From Tausonia pullulans (lineage: Eukaryota > Basidiomycota > Tremellomycetes > Cystofilobasidiales > Mrakiaceae), in the NCBI GenBank assembly GCA_951802195.1, contig OX637624.1, forward strand, positions 1,302,001 through 1,366,000: a DNA stretch of 64,000 nt. The letters run 5' to 3'. Position 1 is the stretch's first letter; every line of letters starts with the position of its first letter. Under the pieces are notes generated by a model that was given only the letters and a program-made list of their open reading frames with translations, was not told the DNA's origin and did no database searches. A program made the position numbers and the translations under genes. Of this stretch, positions 24,914 to 38,072 are shown piece after piece.

Positions 24914-27338
24914 ATGTCGCAGCGACTGATCTCAAGAGCAGTTTCAACCCCAGGCGTCGGGGGAGGAAGGACACATATCAGGATGGCCTCGGGTGTGCCT
25001 CCCCGACCTAAGGTTGTCGTTGGCGCTTCTAGCTTTCGAACTCAACCAGGCAGCCCTGCTCCTCGATCTGGCTCAGCATACAGAGTAAGCATGTCTCTAC
25101 ACCCAGCAAAGTCAGCTATGTCGGCTGATACCTCCCCAGGGTCTCCTGGGAGTCCTCGCCGTCGGCGTACTCATCGCCCTCTCGGACAATGTCGTCTGGC
25201 TCGACGAGGCTCCTCCTGTCTCTAGAACTCGGTCGACCGACACGCTGCCGTCAATTCCGGCTCGAGAGATCCTGAAGCACAACAGGGCAGACGACTGCTG
25301 GGTTGTAGTCAATGGAGAGGTCTATGAGTGAGTTTCCCTAATAATCGACGAGCTGCGAACTTAGCTCACGTTTCTCGCTGTCTCGGAGTGTGACCGCATA
25401 TCTGGCTCATCACCCAGGTGGAGCCGGCATGATCATGTCACAAGCAGGCCACGATGCTTCGTGAGTTCCATGCTAGAACTAGCGCTGGTTGCTTGTCCAG
25501 TACTGACGACCACCTGTGGATGATCACAGTGAAATTTTCCGACCGATTCACCCCCCCTCGACGCTCACAAACCTCCCGCCGGGAGTGAAGAAGGTCGGCC
25601 ACGTTGAGACGAGCACCGCTTACCAGCTCGTTGCAGCGAACTCGGCCTCGGAGGTTTCCGAGGACGAGAGGGCACGACGACGGGCGCAGCTGCCGCCGGT
25701 GGAGAAAATTATCAACCTTCAAGAATTTGAGGAGATGGCCAAGCGAGTCCTCGGGTCGGATTCCAGGGCTTTTGGGTTTTACAACAGTCGCGCAGAGGAC
25801 GGTGTCGGTGGGTGTCCCCATTCCTGCTCCATCGCATGATTACGCGCTAATAACTGCTCGGAGAGATCAGCCTTCGATAAGAACCTCTCATCCTTCTCCT
25901 ACCTTCGCTTCCGTCCTCGAATCATGACTCCCGTCTCGAATGTCACGACCTCTACACGGCTGCTCCTCTCCTCGCCTAACTCGCCTCTTCCGATCTTTAT
26001 CTCTCCCGCCGCACGAGCAGGTCGGCTAACACTCTTCTCTTCTCCCTTCTGAGAGAATTTCTTCTTGGTCCTTGGTCACTCATTTCTACTTTCTTCTGTG
26101 ATTTCAGGTGGTGGTCACCCTGACGGTGAACTTACCCTCGTCCGTGGTGCTGCGCAGATGGGCATCCCCCAAGCTATCTCGTCAGCAGCCTCTCTTTCGC
26201 TCGCTTCAATGCTCAGCGAGCGAGACAACCTCGAAGATGCGGGCAAGGGACGAGCCGAGCTCTGGTTTCAAGTGAGCACCAGGCAATGAAGAGAGCCCCT
26301 CGTATGCTGGCTTGCTGATCTCTCTGGGCCTCCAGTTGTATGTCGCACGAGACCGCAACGAGACTGCAGACAAGATCCGGGCTGCCGTTAAGTAAGCTTA
26401 TTCTTTTTACTGGGCTTTCGGGAGACACTGCGGGACTGATGATCCAACGCTTCCGTCAGGGGTGGCTGCTCGGCCATTCTGATCACTGTCGATCTTGCCT
26501 GCCAGGGCAAGCGAGAGGATGATCGAACCAAGCTCGGTCTCGGCCAGAAAACCTCCTGGGAGGTGCCTTACGATGGTACTTTTTCAAATTACTCCCCGTG
26601 ATGCATTCCATGAAAAGGACTGACGCAATATTGCGGTCCGTGCAGCTAATCTCACATGGTCCGACATTGCTTGGGTCAAGTCGCTCGCCCCTGGCGTCCC
26701 TGTTCTTCTCAAGGGTGTTGCCACGCCTGAGGACACGCTTCTCGCATATCAACACGGGGCGCACGGGGTCATCCTTTCCAATCACGGGTAGGTCGCCCTG
26801 GCTTGCTCGCTCAGAAACACGCACTGATGATGACGGTGAACATGCGATAGTGGAAGGCAGCTGGACTATGCCCCTCCCCCGCTCGAGACGCTCGTCCGGA
26901 TCCGACAGCAGCATCCGGAGTTGCTCGACAAGCAGACAGGCAAGGACTTTGCTGTCCTCATGGACGGGGGCGTCCGCCGGGGAAGCGATGTGGTTAAAGC
27001 ACTTTGTGTCGGGGCGAGGGGCGTGGGCTTGGGAAGGCCTTTCCTCTATGCTCAGGTGGGTTGGACCCTCAAGTCGAAGCTTAATTTCACAGGAAGACTG
27101 AAAAACTTTGTTCTTCACAGACGGCATACGGAGAGCGGGGTGTCGTTCGCGCGATCGAGAGTGAGATTCGCTTCCGGCAAGCCTTTGGACTAGATGACTG
27201 ACCATGGTTCTGCTCGTTCTCCCAGTCATGGAACAAGAGATCCAGACGACGATGCGGCTGCTCGGGGTCCGGAGCATCGACGAACTCCGGCCCGAGTTGG
27301 TGGGTGTACTTGATGGGCTCGTGGCGAAGGATCTGTAG
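24914..27338 (+). CDS. CYB2: Cytochrome b2 (L-lactate:cytochrome c oxidoreductase)
   Basis: Mitochondrial intermembrane-space flavocytochrome that oxidises L-lactate to pyruvate and passes electrons to cytochrome c. The N-terminus ([14 protein letters not shown], Arg/Ser-rich) is a mitochondrial presequence. It is followed by a hydrophobic stretch [14 protein letters not shown], like the bipartite IMS signal of yeast Cyb2. A cytochrome b5 domain has [25 protein letters not shown] (heme ligand in HPGG). The FMN-dependent alpha-hydroxy-acid dehydrogenase domain has FNKN-like [35 protein letters not shown] (catalytic His) and [16 protein letters not shown]...[11 protein letters not shown] (FMN binding). 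It ends LDGLVAKDL. About ten exons are spread over 2.4 kb. The first exon is 24914-25084 and joins in phase to 25140. Confidence 0.93.
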
Positions 27339-28449
27339 GCTCAATGTTTCTACATGCTCAGAGGAAATCAAGATGGAGTACAAGGATGAAGGCCCTAGTT
27401 GCGATGTACTGTGCTGATCCTCGCCTGGTCGGCGTGTTGCCGGGCACTCTCGAGAGAAAGACGGACAGTTCTGTATCCATCAACGCCTACCTCCGTGAGC
27501 TTCGACGGGTATGTTCTGATCTGGAACACCTGGAGCTCTGAAAGGAACACAATTAGGACAACGGAATTATTATATGGCGGCGGAGGACCGATAGCCAATT
27601 CACCGTATCTGCACTTAACTTGCAGGCACGTCGAACTCGTTTGACAAGATCCGAATCACTGTGGGCGATGAGCTGGGACAGCTGCACCCTACGCCGAAAT
27701 TCCAGTGGAAGTTCTATTGGCGCCGGCCTCATCTGCTCAGACAGCTCGGTCTGGCATAGAGGTAGTCTTGGGATAATTGATCCCATATGAGAATGGAACG
27801 ACCATCGAGCGACCTTCCGAGTCTCAACCATGAAGTAGACGATACACGCACAAGCAGAGCGACATGTCCAGCTTCAGCATGTGTGACCTTGGGGGCGTAC
27901 CTCTTCGCTCTCCGCTTCTGGCACCCTTTCAAGCTGACCTTGTCTCATCCCCTCTGGGGACACGTTCACTTAGATCGCTCTCGTTTCTAGCCTTTCCCCA
28001 CTCCATGTTGCTGTCGCTCGGATAGCCTGGTCCTTGATGCCGCTCATTTCGTCCGTGGCGTGGCGGAGCTAAAAAGAGGAGAGATGTCGATAGATGGGCG
28101 GCGATTGAGGCTCAGTGCTGAGTGGAGTGGGTGCGATGCTCTTTTTTTTTCTTTTTTTTTCTCTATCTTACTCTGGTTTTGGGTTTGAAACTTCTCGGCA
28201 GGGCACCGACGGGTTGTTTGTCTTGGCGTTAGCTCACCTCAACATCGTTTCCATGTGTCGGAAGAATCATCACGATGATATATATCTACTTCCTTGGTAC
28301 TGAGAGGTCTATCCTCATGTCCTTGGATGTCAGTAAAGCCTAGAGAAGATGAGCAAGCGAAGAGGCCAGGGCGCGTCGCGCTCCTCCGAGAGGATGGATG
28401 GATGACCCGCTCGCTCTCGGCCCTCTCTCTCAACCACCACGAAACAGCC
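27339..28449. other. Intergenic, CYB2 to TBC gene
   Basis: 1.1 kb between tandem genes on the + strand. Only short unrelated open frames are present. It includes a T-rich run at about 28141-28160. It presumably holds the CYB2 3' UTR and the promoter of the downstream gene. No RNA gene was recognised. Confidence 0.45.
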
Positions 28450-31400
28450 ATGAGCTCCTCGTCATTGAAGCCCGCTACGTCCACCGAGGCAGATGTCTAC
28501 TATCGCCCTGGCACTGCGGCCATCAGGTTCGTTTGTTCGCTGGGACTCTGGCTCCCATCGCGCGTCCTGCGAGCATATGCGCTTCTGACCCTTCCCTCTT
28601 TCTCCTTCTCTCATCCGCTCTCAGACAAGGCTGGTCCAATCTCTTCTCAGACCCACTGTTATCAACCTCGAGCCTCAGAGCCAAGGCCCTGGAGGGCCTG
28701 CCCGCAGTGCATGACTCAACAAGTGTCGAGGACTGGGTCCCCATGTTAGCACTCACTGCTTGTTCGCTTACGAGGCATTGCCGATCTATGGCCTGATCGC
28801 TGTGTCCTCCTTTATCTGCTCATCCAGGCGGAGTGTTCACTGGAAGGTGAGAGCCTAGATCGCGTCGCGTCGCTCGTCGTTGGCAGTCAAGCTCGATGGC
28901 CTTCATCGCCCAAGTCCGAGAGGAGGCGAGAGCGAGAGACAAGCTGTCAACGACAGGCATTCATGCTCTTTTGTTCGAGAGGTCACCCCTTTTCTCTCGA
29001 CTATGGCCGAATCTCGTGTCATACTTTGAAGAGACGAGCAGCAGGACGCGCCCGACTTCAACGAGGGAGAGCACAGATCGCCTTGGACGTCGTCCCCTGG
29101 CTTCGACGACCTGGTCCTAGCATTGCCAGCTAGCTGATCGACTTCTGTACCATCTGCACATAGATTTACCACTCAATCCTGCCTTCACCGAATCCTTCCG
29201 CTTTTCCGACGCCGCTCTCTACATCGCGCGCGACCTACGACACGCTTCGCGCCCAGTTTCTTCGGGCTCCGGACGGACGATGGGCGTCGGACGTCAGCGT
29301 ACCTGCTGGTTCAGTCCTCGTCGAGGGCGGCAAGGGAGGTGGCGTCAAGACGGACCTTGGGTCGAACAACCCGCTCAGTCTGGAGGAGACTGTGAGTCCA
29401 CAGCTCAAGGCATATGCGACAGGTCTCGGAGGCTGACGACGGGCTGATTTCCTCTGCTTTGACAGAACCCTTGGAACGCCTGGTTCGCCGATGTCGATCT
29501 GCGCAAGGTGATTCGGCAGGATGTAGAGAGAACGTACGTAGTAACCACCTCTCTTTGTCGTGGCACTGGCTGAGCGAACATCTCTCAGTTTTCCCGACAT
29601 CCCGTACTTCACAATTCCTCGCGTCCGGACGGTCCTCACCACCATTCTCTTCATATACTCCGTACTAAATCCGGACGTCGGTTACCGACAGGCAAGTTTG
29701 GAGATTCAGCCCGCCACTGCTTACAGAGCCTGAATCCAGGCTGATCGACGAGTGGCTCCTCGCAGGGCATGCACGAGCTTGCCGCTGCCATCCTCCTCGC
29801 AGTTGATCTTGACTCTCTCCCGGAATCGTCTTCCGAAGGCGTGAACGACATTGCGGCTCTCACTCTCTCGCGGGAGCACGTTGAGCACGACACGTGGACC
29901 CTTTACGAGAGCGTCATGCGCAACGCGAAGGACTGGTACCAGTGGCGAGATGAGGGCGCATCCAAGGTCGTCGCTGGAGGAAATAAATTTCGACCTGTGA
30001 GTTGCAGGCTTGTCGATCTTGCATTCGCCTTTAGCTAATGAAAGAGCTTGACTACAGACGAAGCACGAGCAGCCGATCGTGACTCTCTGCAATCATATGC
30101 ACAGCACGCTCCTCCGAAGCCTCGACCCTCAGATGTGGGCCAAGCTTGAAGAGCTCGAGATAGAGCCGCAGCTTTATGGCATGTGTGTTGTTCCCCTTGC
30201 GTCAAAACTTCCTTGACCTGCTCGCTGACGTTGTGCGTCGAACAGTCGGTGGATCCGCCTGCTCTTCACTCGCGAGTTCTCGGTGTGTCCCCTCTTGACT
30301 CATCGCCGGAGAAAGTGCCTAAATTAACCCTTTAATCCAGCTACCGGACGCCATGCGGCTCTGGGATGGCATATTCGCATCCGATCCGACGCTTCGGATC
30401 GTGGAATACCTTTGCATCGTCATGCTTCTCCGGATACGCAACTCTAGTGCGTCCTTCTCTGGGACCTTGGGTTCAAAGGATCTGTCACTGAACTTTGAAC
30501 TTACGCTACCCTCCAGTCATTCACGCCGACTATTCCGAAGCCCTCACCACGCTCCTCCGCTACCCGGTCAAGGATCCGCCCCTGTCGATCTCGCTTCTCC
30601 TTTCTCAAGCGCTCGCCCTCCGGGACACTTCCATCTCGCCTGCCGCGGGTGTCGGGATTGTGATGCAAAACCAGGAGCTTCTCGGCATCTCGGCTCATCC
30701 GCCTTCGCCTGATATTGAGGAGGACCTGCGACGTCAGCAGCGCAGGCCGCGTCCGCTCGCCGGCGGCACGACCGGAGTGGCCCCGTCTCTGGCATCACCG
30801 TCACAGTTCGGAGTGAACGCCGCGGGAAGGATGGCCCAGCTGCAAATGGGAATTGCAGGCCTGGGGCTGGGCGACGTTGCCAAGGGTCTACTGGAAAAGG
30901 GCCAGTCCCTTGGGATTGATCAGGCGATCTTGTCGCGCGTTGAGGGCATTCGAGTGTGTCCCTGTCCCACTCGCTCGCTGTACTTCTCGCACTCGACTGA
31001 TATAACACGGATGCTTCAGAAAAACTTGCCGGACTTCCCAAACACGCCGTCCTACATCCGACAAGGTGCTGGTGGGCCACTCGCTGGCTCGGGCGTCCCT
31101 CTGCCTTCCAGCTGGCACTCGGCTGATGTTGAGGCGGAGCTCGTCGCTCTCAAGCAAACAATGCTTGACATGTGAGCCAAATCTTTAATCTACCACTGTC
31201 CTCATACGTTATACGTTATTGACCCACCTCTTGTGACATAGGTCTATTGTCATGGCCCGGTGCCTCGAGGGTGTTGAGCGTGAACTACAGGCCCGTGTTA
31301 GCCAGAAGATCGAAGAATCACATCAGTCTTCAACATCGCCTCTCCCAATATCCGGAGGGCTCTCGATTGAGGTCGCGTTGCACGGGCTCAGCATCATCCG

Positions 31401-32235
31401 GGATACCCTTCGCGACCCGACACTCCCGTTTGACCCGACTGTCATTCTCACCGAGGAGGAGCGCGCGACGTATGAGCGGACGAACCTTCATTATTCACCT
31501 GTCCCGCCGCATACCGCGCTGATCGCCGGCCCCTCGACTACGGGAGCATCTACCGCTTCTTCCCTCAGCTCTGCTAATGATCCGTCGGTCTCTTCTTCGA
31601 CGCCGTCCCTCCCACCTCAAGCGCACCCGGCCCCCCCTCCTCCCATTACTTCTCGGCGCTCCTTTTCCATCTCAGAGCAGCAGCAATCGCCACGCCATCA
31701 GTCTCGCCTCTCCAATCCAACCACTTACGATACCCAGTCGAAGCACCAGCCTTCGACGGCCCAGCAACCCCCTGAGACGCCGTTAATTTCGGCGTCCGGC
31801 TTCTCCCAAGGCATGCCCGCCGGTAGTTCCTCCTTATCCCACCTCCTGTCTTCGTCATCCTCCGCGTCCTCAGGCGGAGGAGCCGTCCCTCCTCCACCCT
31901 GGCTCCGCTCCCCGTCATCCTTCTCCAGCCCAATCTCCACCTTGGGCCCTGCACCGGTTCTCCCGCAATTCCCCGCGCCAACTTCCTCATTTGCGAGCAG
32001 CTCGCCCAACACGCCTCAGCAGCCGATAGCCTCGCAGGCTCGCTCGGGGTTGAACACCCAGGGCAGCAGTGGCTACCCGCCAATGCCGAGCCATCAAGCT
32101 CGAGAGGCAAGTCTCGACCCGTTGGATGGAGGGAGGCCAGTGAAGGTCTCGTCCAGGAGCAATGCGTTGGTGCTGCCGCGGGTCGGAGCAGGAGGATCAG
32201 GGGGCGGGGGTGGAGACCCTCTAGGGGCTCTTTGA
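28450..32235 (+). CDS. TBC1D5-like Rab GTPase-activating protein
   Basis: TBC-domain Rab GAP resembling TBC1D5, which regulates Rab7 and retromer on endosomes. The arginine-finger motif is VIRQDVERTFPD and the glutamine-finger motif is GYRQGMHEL. Later come RWIRLLFTREFSLPDAMRLWDGIFA and LRIVEYLCIVMLLRIRNS, in the family's order. Exons traced: 28450-28526, 28625-28744, 28828-28846 (19 nt, encoding RSVHWK), 29164-29391, 29466-29533, then further exons to the stop at 32233-32235. The 29164 exon follows a 316-nt intron that might hide another small exon. The C-terminal third is low-complexity Ser/Pro/Gln, probably disordered. An upstream in-frame ATG at 28294 exists, but MSSSSLKPATS at 28450 is preferred because the extension is not conserved-looking. 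TBC function is secure; Rab specificity is inferred. Confidence 0.9.
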
Positions 32236-32357
32236 GTGTGCAAGTGCGTGAGGTCGCTTGGTGTTACGGGTGGTTCTGGCTGGCTTTATTTTCATCGATT
32301 CCGAGATGATGCGAAGGCGAAAATCAAACCGAAATCACATCTGAATAGGGAGAGTTC

Positions 32358-35300
32358 TCAATGCGAAGTTTGAAAAAGTGCCTCGAATGCCGCGACGTTT
32401 CCTCCCACCACACCAAATGCATCCTGCAGGACCGAACCCTGATATTCCAGCTCGGCGATGACGCCCTTCATCGCGAGGACGTCTGAGGAATGATAAAAAC
32501 TTCGTTCAGTTGCCGGAAAGATTAAGCAACAAGGTGGCACACCTACATGAGAAGAACAACAGATGCCGCGCCCCACCCCCAGCCGCCTTACCGCTCACAT
32601 GCCCAGCTTGCAGCCGGGCCTCAACGGCATCGAGGAGACGGACGCGGGCGCTCTCCGCCGGAGGGAGGTACGGCGGCAAGGGCGTCTTGAGTCGGAACCC
32701 AGCTGCGAGAGTCGAGAAGTAGAGGAGGACGTTGCCGACAAGCTCGCGGCGCTCGCGGTTGACGGGGCGGATGAAGTCGCGCTGAACGATCTGGGAGGGG
32801 ACAAGACAGAGAGAGGCTTGAGAAGGATGAGATATAAAGAGGTTTGGCAAGGGGGGAACCTCACCGTGTCCCACTCGTCGCGGTTGACGACGCAGCGCAT
32901 GCTATGGAACCGGTCGAGCATCGTCTGCGAACTCATCAGAATTGCATGGTAGAGCTCTGTGGATGGTAAAAATCAGTTCTCGAGAACAGGGCTCGCAAGA
33001 TTGAAACAAGGGCGTACTCCGTGGGAAGGGGCCTTTCAAACGCGGCTCCTTGGTCGCAGCGTCGAGGAGCGAACGAAGGTCAATGAGGGCAAGTTGGAGG
33101 TGGAGCTCCCTTTAAAGACAGGCTGAAGTCAGCAGACTGCCGCTTTGAGCTAAATCTCGGTAAGACACGCACATTGCCATGAACTCGCGGACGGAGGACT
33201 GCAGCGGGCTCGGTCCGCTAGTCCCAAAGGAAGATGACGTCGAGGACCGGGAGAGTAAGCCCGTCGTCTCGGTGGCGGGATTATCGTCTCTCGACTCCTC
33301 ATCAACGGGAACCCCATGCGGGTGGCCAAAAGCGCCGTCATCGAGTACTCCTACGAGCGGCTGGACGCCGCTGAAGGTCGCGACGAGGCGGGTGTAAAGG
33401 TACGAGAGGTCGATGAGGAAGCTTTGCGAACGATGAAGGCGTCAGAAAGGAAACCCAAGAGAGGGCCTGAGATCGACGAACTCGGAGAGACTGTTTCGGA
33501 GCTCCTTGCGCGCGGCATAAGGCCACCACCAGCGTGAGACAATGAGCGTCCAGACAACACCGAGTGAAACGGCGGCGAAGCGGCGTCCAGCGATGGACCA
33601 GACGGGGGTGTCTTGAGCGCGATCGTTGTAGCTAAGGGCTAGGAGTCAGGACGGATAAATGGGCTGGCGGAAGAGACGGCTCCTCACGAGTAAAGCGCAG
33701 TGAGATTGTACGTGAGGAGGACTGCGGGGCAGAACGGGTGAGCAAAGTTGACGATGAAAGGAGTGAACAGTGAGTAGGCCCACCGAACCGGCCAGAGGTG
33801 GCGAGCGACGGCTTAGTGACGATATAGTAAAAGCAAGGGATCGAGAAGAAGAACCCGAAAACCGGGAGCACAACAGGATTTTCCGGGAAAAGCGAGTAAA
33901 TACTCGCGGCTGTCAGGGCTCCAAAGCTGATGGGGATGGCATGGTCAGGAGTAGCCAAGAGGGAGAGAGCATAAGATTGAAGACGCACAGAGTGCCAAGG
34001 ACTCGATGCAGACTAAGAAAGTTGGTCTGGCCGCTGTGAAAAAAGGAGAAGGTTTCAGCAGGCTGCTCTCCTTTGTTGATCTCTAGGCAGCGTCGAAACG
34101 GACAGGGTGGGCGCCATGGTCGCAAAAAAGGATATCAATGCCCACTCCCCGCGGAACTCGCGGAAGAGATCTTTGAACGTGGCCATGAACGCCGGAGCCG
34201 CAAGCAACGACGTTGCCGCGCCGACCTTGAACCCATACTTGACATCGTTGCGGCGGACGATCCGAGAGAACTCCCAGAGGGTATGAAAGATGCGTCCTCG
34301 AAGCGGGAGTGTTCGCCGATCCGGGTTGGTCGCTGTGTTGGGGAGGTCCTTGGCCTTTTTGGGGAACGAGGGTGGCGGATGGAACTCGGAGGGATCGATG
34401 GGAATGATCTTGGCTGCGAAAGGGAGACACCAAGTCGCTCAGCATGGCGGACGAGGATCTGCGGCAAAAAGAGGGATGGCGACCACTTACACATCCGCTT
34501 CCGAAGACTCCTGCGGGGCTCCTTAGATTTTGTAGAGGCTCGTCCGTTTCCACCAGTAGCAGCAGCCAGGTTGATCTTCGGCCGCCTGCTGGTCCCGCGG
34601 AGCCAAAGATCGCGCATCCAACCGACGAAGCCATGGTATCCCTGTCCGCGGCGGAAACCGACCTCTGGCGAGTGGATTTCGCTCATCGACTCGAGGAGGT
34701 ATAGAAGCTCTCGAGCGAACTCATCCAGGGTAAAGATGAAGCTGGGAGGAGAAGGCCACGACGTCAATACAGGCTATGAGGAAAGACGATGAGCAAAAGT
34801 GATGAGCGCTTACTAGAAGACGAGGAACACGCTCTCTTTGGACGACTTAGAGTTCTGGCTCGACGCCCCATCGTCGCTCGAAGCCGGACTATCGATGCTT
34901 CCCCCATACAAACTGAGGATAGAGTCGGTCGAGCGGGCCTGGAACGCCCTGAGCGCCGCGGCGACTTCGTCGCGGAGATCGTCAAAGTCGCAGGTTGGCT
35001 GGGCGGAAGCAGCTTGGGAGAACGAGAGGCGGATCTTGAGGAGTGTTGAGGTGCAGGCGGTCTGAAGAGAAATTAGGCAAAGCTAAGTGCTGGAAACCGA
35101 TATGAGAGGCGGCGGGCTCACTTACAGTGAGAGAGCGCAGCTCGGGCCCGACAAGCTCACGGACCTCGGCAAAGAGGTTAGCGTCATCTGCGAGCTTGAC
35201 GTCCTCGTCATCCATCTCGCTGGCATCGTCCCCCTCCCCCTGTTTAGCCTTCTCACCCTTCGCATTCCCCGCTTCGCCAAAGTAATCCCCAGCAGCCGCA

Positions 35301-38072
35301 TTTTTCCCCATACCTCCACCTGCAGACGGGCTGAAAAGCGGCATCTGCGGGTGCCCAACCTCCTCCTCCAACTGATCCGACACGATCCTCCCCTCCTTTT
35401 GCGCCTTCATCAACGCGCATTGTAAGCCCGTCCCGCTCCGCATACCCGTCAAGTGCTGCGCCAATCTCGTCAAACTCTTCACGACTGCATCATACGCCTT
35501 CTCAGACCGTCGGATCCGACCGTCAATGAGGATCTCGGATTTCGCTTCTCCGAGGTTCTTCTTGAGGCCTGTGAAAGATCGTTCATGGGCGTCGACAGCT
35601 TCTTGAAGCGATTGGGAAGGATTCACCGTAGCGGCCATCGCCAGGTCGTCGAGGAGAAAGGTTTGGGTGAGGAGAGTGAGGAGCGTCGCGAACGAAGCAA
35701 GCGAGCCGTGGATATCGGATTGGAGCTTGGAGGTCGCGGAGTGGGGCCAAAGACTGAAGCAGACAAAATTGGAGAGGGTCGAGCCGATGAGGACGATGAG
35801 AAGGGTTTCGAGAAGGCGCGAAAGGCCGCCTTCTTTGACGATGACAGTTGACATGATGATGAAGCCCATAGAGGTTGCTGTCTGATCGAGGAAGGAAGCA
35901 TTGTGTCGTCAGTTAAGATGAGAGAGAAACGCGAAAGATAGAGAGAGCTCACATTGAAGCTGGCTTTGCCAACCCAGCTCTTCAGCCACGCGAGGATGCC
36001 GACCGCTCCTCCCTGTCGAGAAAATAGGGGGTAAGCTTTTCCGTTAGCTACACTGTCGGCAGATGGGCGACTGACCATCCAGAAAAACAGCGCCGCCCAA
36101 TCACCCGCCTCAGAGCCCGCCGCATCGGCTGCGCGAAGCGTCCCGACGGCAGCGAGGGAGATGACAGAGACAAATAGGGAGACGGCGAGGCAGAATCGGT
36201 CAGCCTCAAGCATGGCGCCAACAGATTTTGCAGGGTTATAGTAGACGGCGATGGTGGCGACTAGGCTGTAGGGTGACCGGTCAGACTTTCTGAATCTCTC
36301 GATATAGCAATGGGATGACGCCTCAACGCACTGAGCTCCCGTGGGATTTGGTAAAAGCCTGTTCAGAGCTGGGGTGAAGGTCCAGAGACTCGCGAGGAAG
36401 TACGCCGTCGCACATTTGAGGACGTCGGCATGAGGCCTAGTGAGACCAAAACGGTCTTGTTGGTACCAAGAGATCGGCGGGGACTGTTTTGTAAAGACCG
36501 CTGGGGGAACCGAAGCGGGGGTACGAGCCGAGGATGGGAAGGATGGGTGGTGGGAGGAGGCCAGGGTGGGTGATGGGAAGGGGAAGATGTGTGATATTCG
36601 GGTTTGAGTTTGGGGAGGAGACGGACCAGAGGGGGTAGCGCGCTGCGGAGACGAGGGAGTGGGAGGGAAAGCGGCGGCGACGGGAGAAGAGGCAGAGGTG
36701 GTAGAGGTCTCAAAGGGGACCGTCCGGGCGCGAGGGGTAGCACGAGGCGAGAGGTGATGGGAGGAGCTCGTGCCGTCCTCCTCATCCGATTCTTGAGTCG
36801 GCGAGAGCGCATGTCGTCGGGAGGACGCCGTCGCAATTGCTGTCGTCGATTCATCCAGTAGATTGAGAGAAGACCCGATGGACGAGCCGGCGCCAAGCCA
36901 GAGGTCCCCTTGCAACGCTGGGGGGGATGACACGAGAAAGCCCGAGCTGCTGTTATCTTCCGGGTGGAGAAACGACGCTGTTGACGGTCGCGTAGGGCTT
37001 CCGTTAGGGCTGTCTCCTTTCGACCGCGAGCGAGCAGAGCTGATGCCGCTGGCCCTGCTCCCATGTTCGAGATCCCAGCCAACGCTAGTGGTGCGCGACT
37101 CTAAGCGGCCTCGAGGCCCCGGGGACGACGAAGACGAGATCGCCGAAGACGAATGGGCGCTGCTTGGGCCCTGGGTAAACCGGGATCGGATGACGGTCCC
37201 AAGCGAGCTTCTAAGAGAAAATCCACTTCCTCCAGGAGCAGGGTTTTCTTCTTCGGCCTCCGCTTCCTCGCCACGATGTGGGCTGGCGGCCGTCGCCCTG
37301 GAGGAATCCTGTGCGGACGATGACGCCTTGTAACTTTCGTCTCCTCCAGCGAGCTCCGCAAAGACACTCCAAGCACCCATCCGACGGTCAGTGGTGTCGT
37401 CACTCACGTCGCCCTCGACACGAGCTCTGCGACCACCGGCGGCGCCTCCGCGCACTGGCACGTGAGCGGGGTCAAGAATTGTGCTAATCCCTGGCGATGG
37501 AAGAGGGAGGGCAGCGAAAGTTGCGTTGGCCTGAGGGGAGTACGCCGCATTGGAGTGGGAGACATAGCGCCAGGGCTCCGTCCCGGAGGACGTCAGGAGC
37601 GCTGTCGAGGATCGGCGAGGGCCGCCGGCTCCTGCATGCGACGATGTCAGGACGCGTCGAGGGGCGGCGGACGACGACGGCAGCGGCCCATCGTGAGCAT
37701 GCGAGGTGGACGAGCCCGAGGCAACTGCAGAGAAAGAAAGCCATCAGTGAACCTCCTCAGCCTATTTACGATCTCAGATGCTCCGACGATGGGCAGCCCA
37801 CCTCGCATGCGCCGATGAATGTCCAACACAGGGGCCACCGTAGCTGTCGCCGCTGTCGCCCTCTTGCGTCCATCGGCCCTGAGGGTGCTCATAGCAGAGG
37901 ACCCGCCGCCCCTGTCCGCTGAGTATGAGGAGGAAGGCTCAAATAGGGAAGAAGGCCGGGACGAGCTCGGTGTCGGAGCTGGGCTACGTCGTGGGAGCGT
38001 TTCGGCGCGCTGGGAGGGCTGCGTCTGGGCAGGCGAGCACACGGGCGGTGGTAACGGTGGTGAGGGGTTCAT
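32358..38072 (-). CDS. BRE4-like membrane protein (DUF2421/ArAE-type)
   Basis: Large fungal multi-pass membrane protein of the brefeldin A-sensitivity (BRE4)/DUF2421 group, related to aromatic-acid-exporter (FUSC-like) transporters. The substrate is unknown. The N-terminal 330 residues are Ser/Pro-rich and disordered. The first membrane block follows: WTFTPALNRLLPNPTGAHLVATIAVYYNPAKSVGAM, SMGFIIMSTVIVKEGGL. A cytosolic helical region comes next. The second block includes GFKVGAATSLLAAPAFM, FRGEWALISFFATMAPTLGQTNFLSLHRVLGT, FGALTAASIYSLFP and AAVSLGVVWTLIVSRWWWPY. Phase-checked exons include 37802-38072, 36332-37724, 36076-36265, 35953-36012, 35126-35881, 34814-35061, 34491-34741, 34104-34413, 33989-34033, 33784-33926 and 33688-33721. 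Two introns (36266-36331 and 36013-36075) are multiples of three without stops, so unspliced reads stay open. It ends EALFQTSH. Confidence 0.88.
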
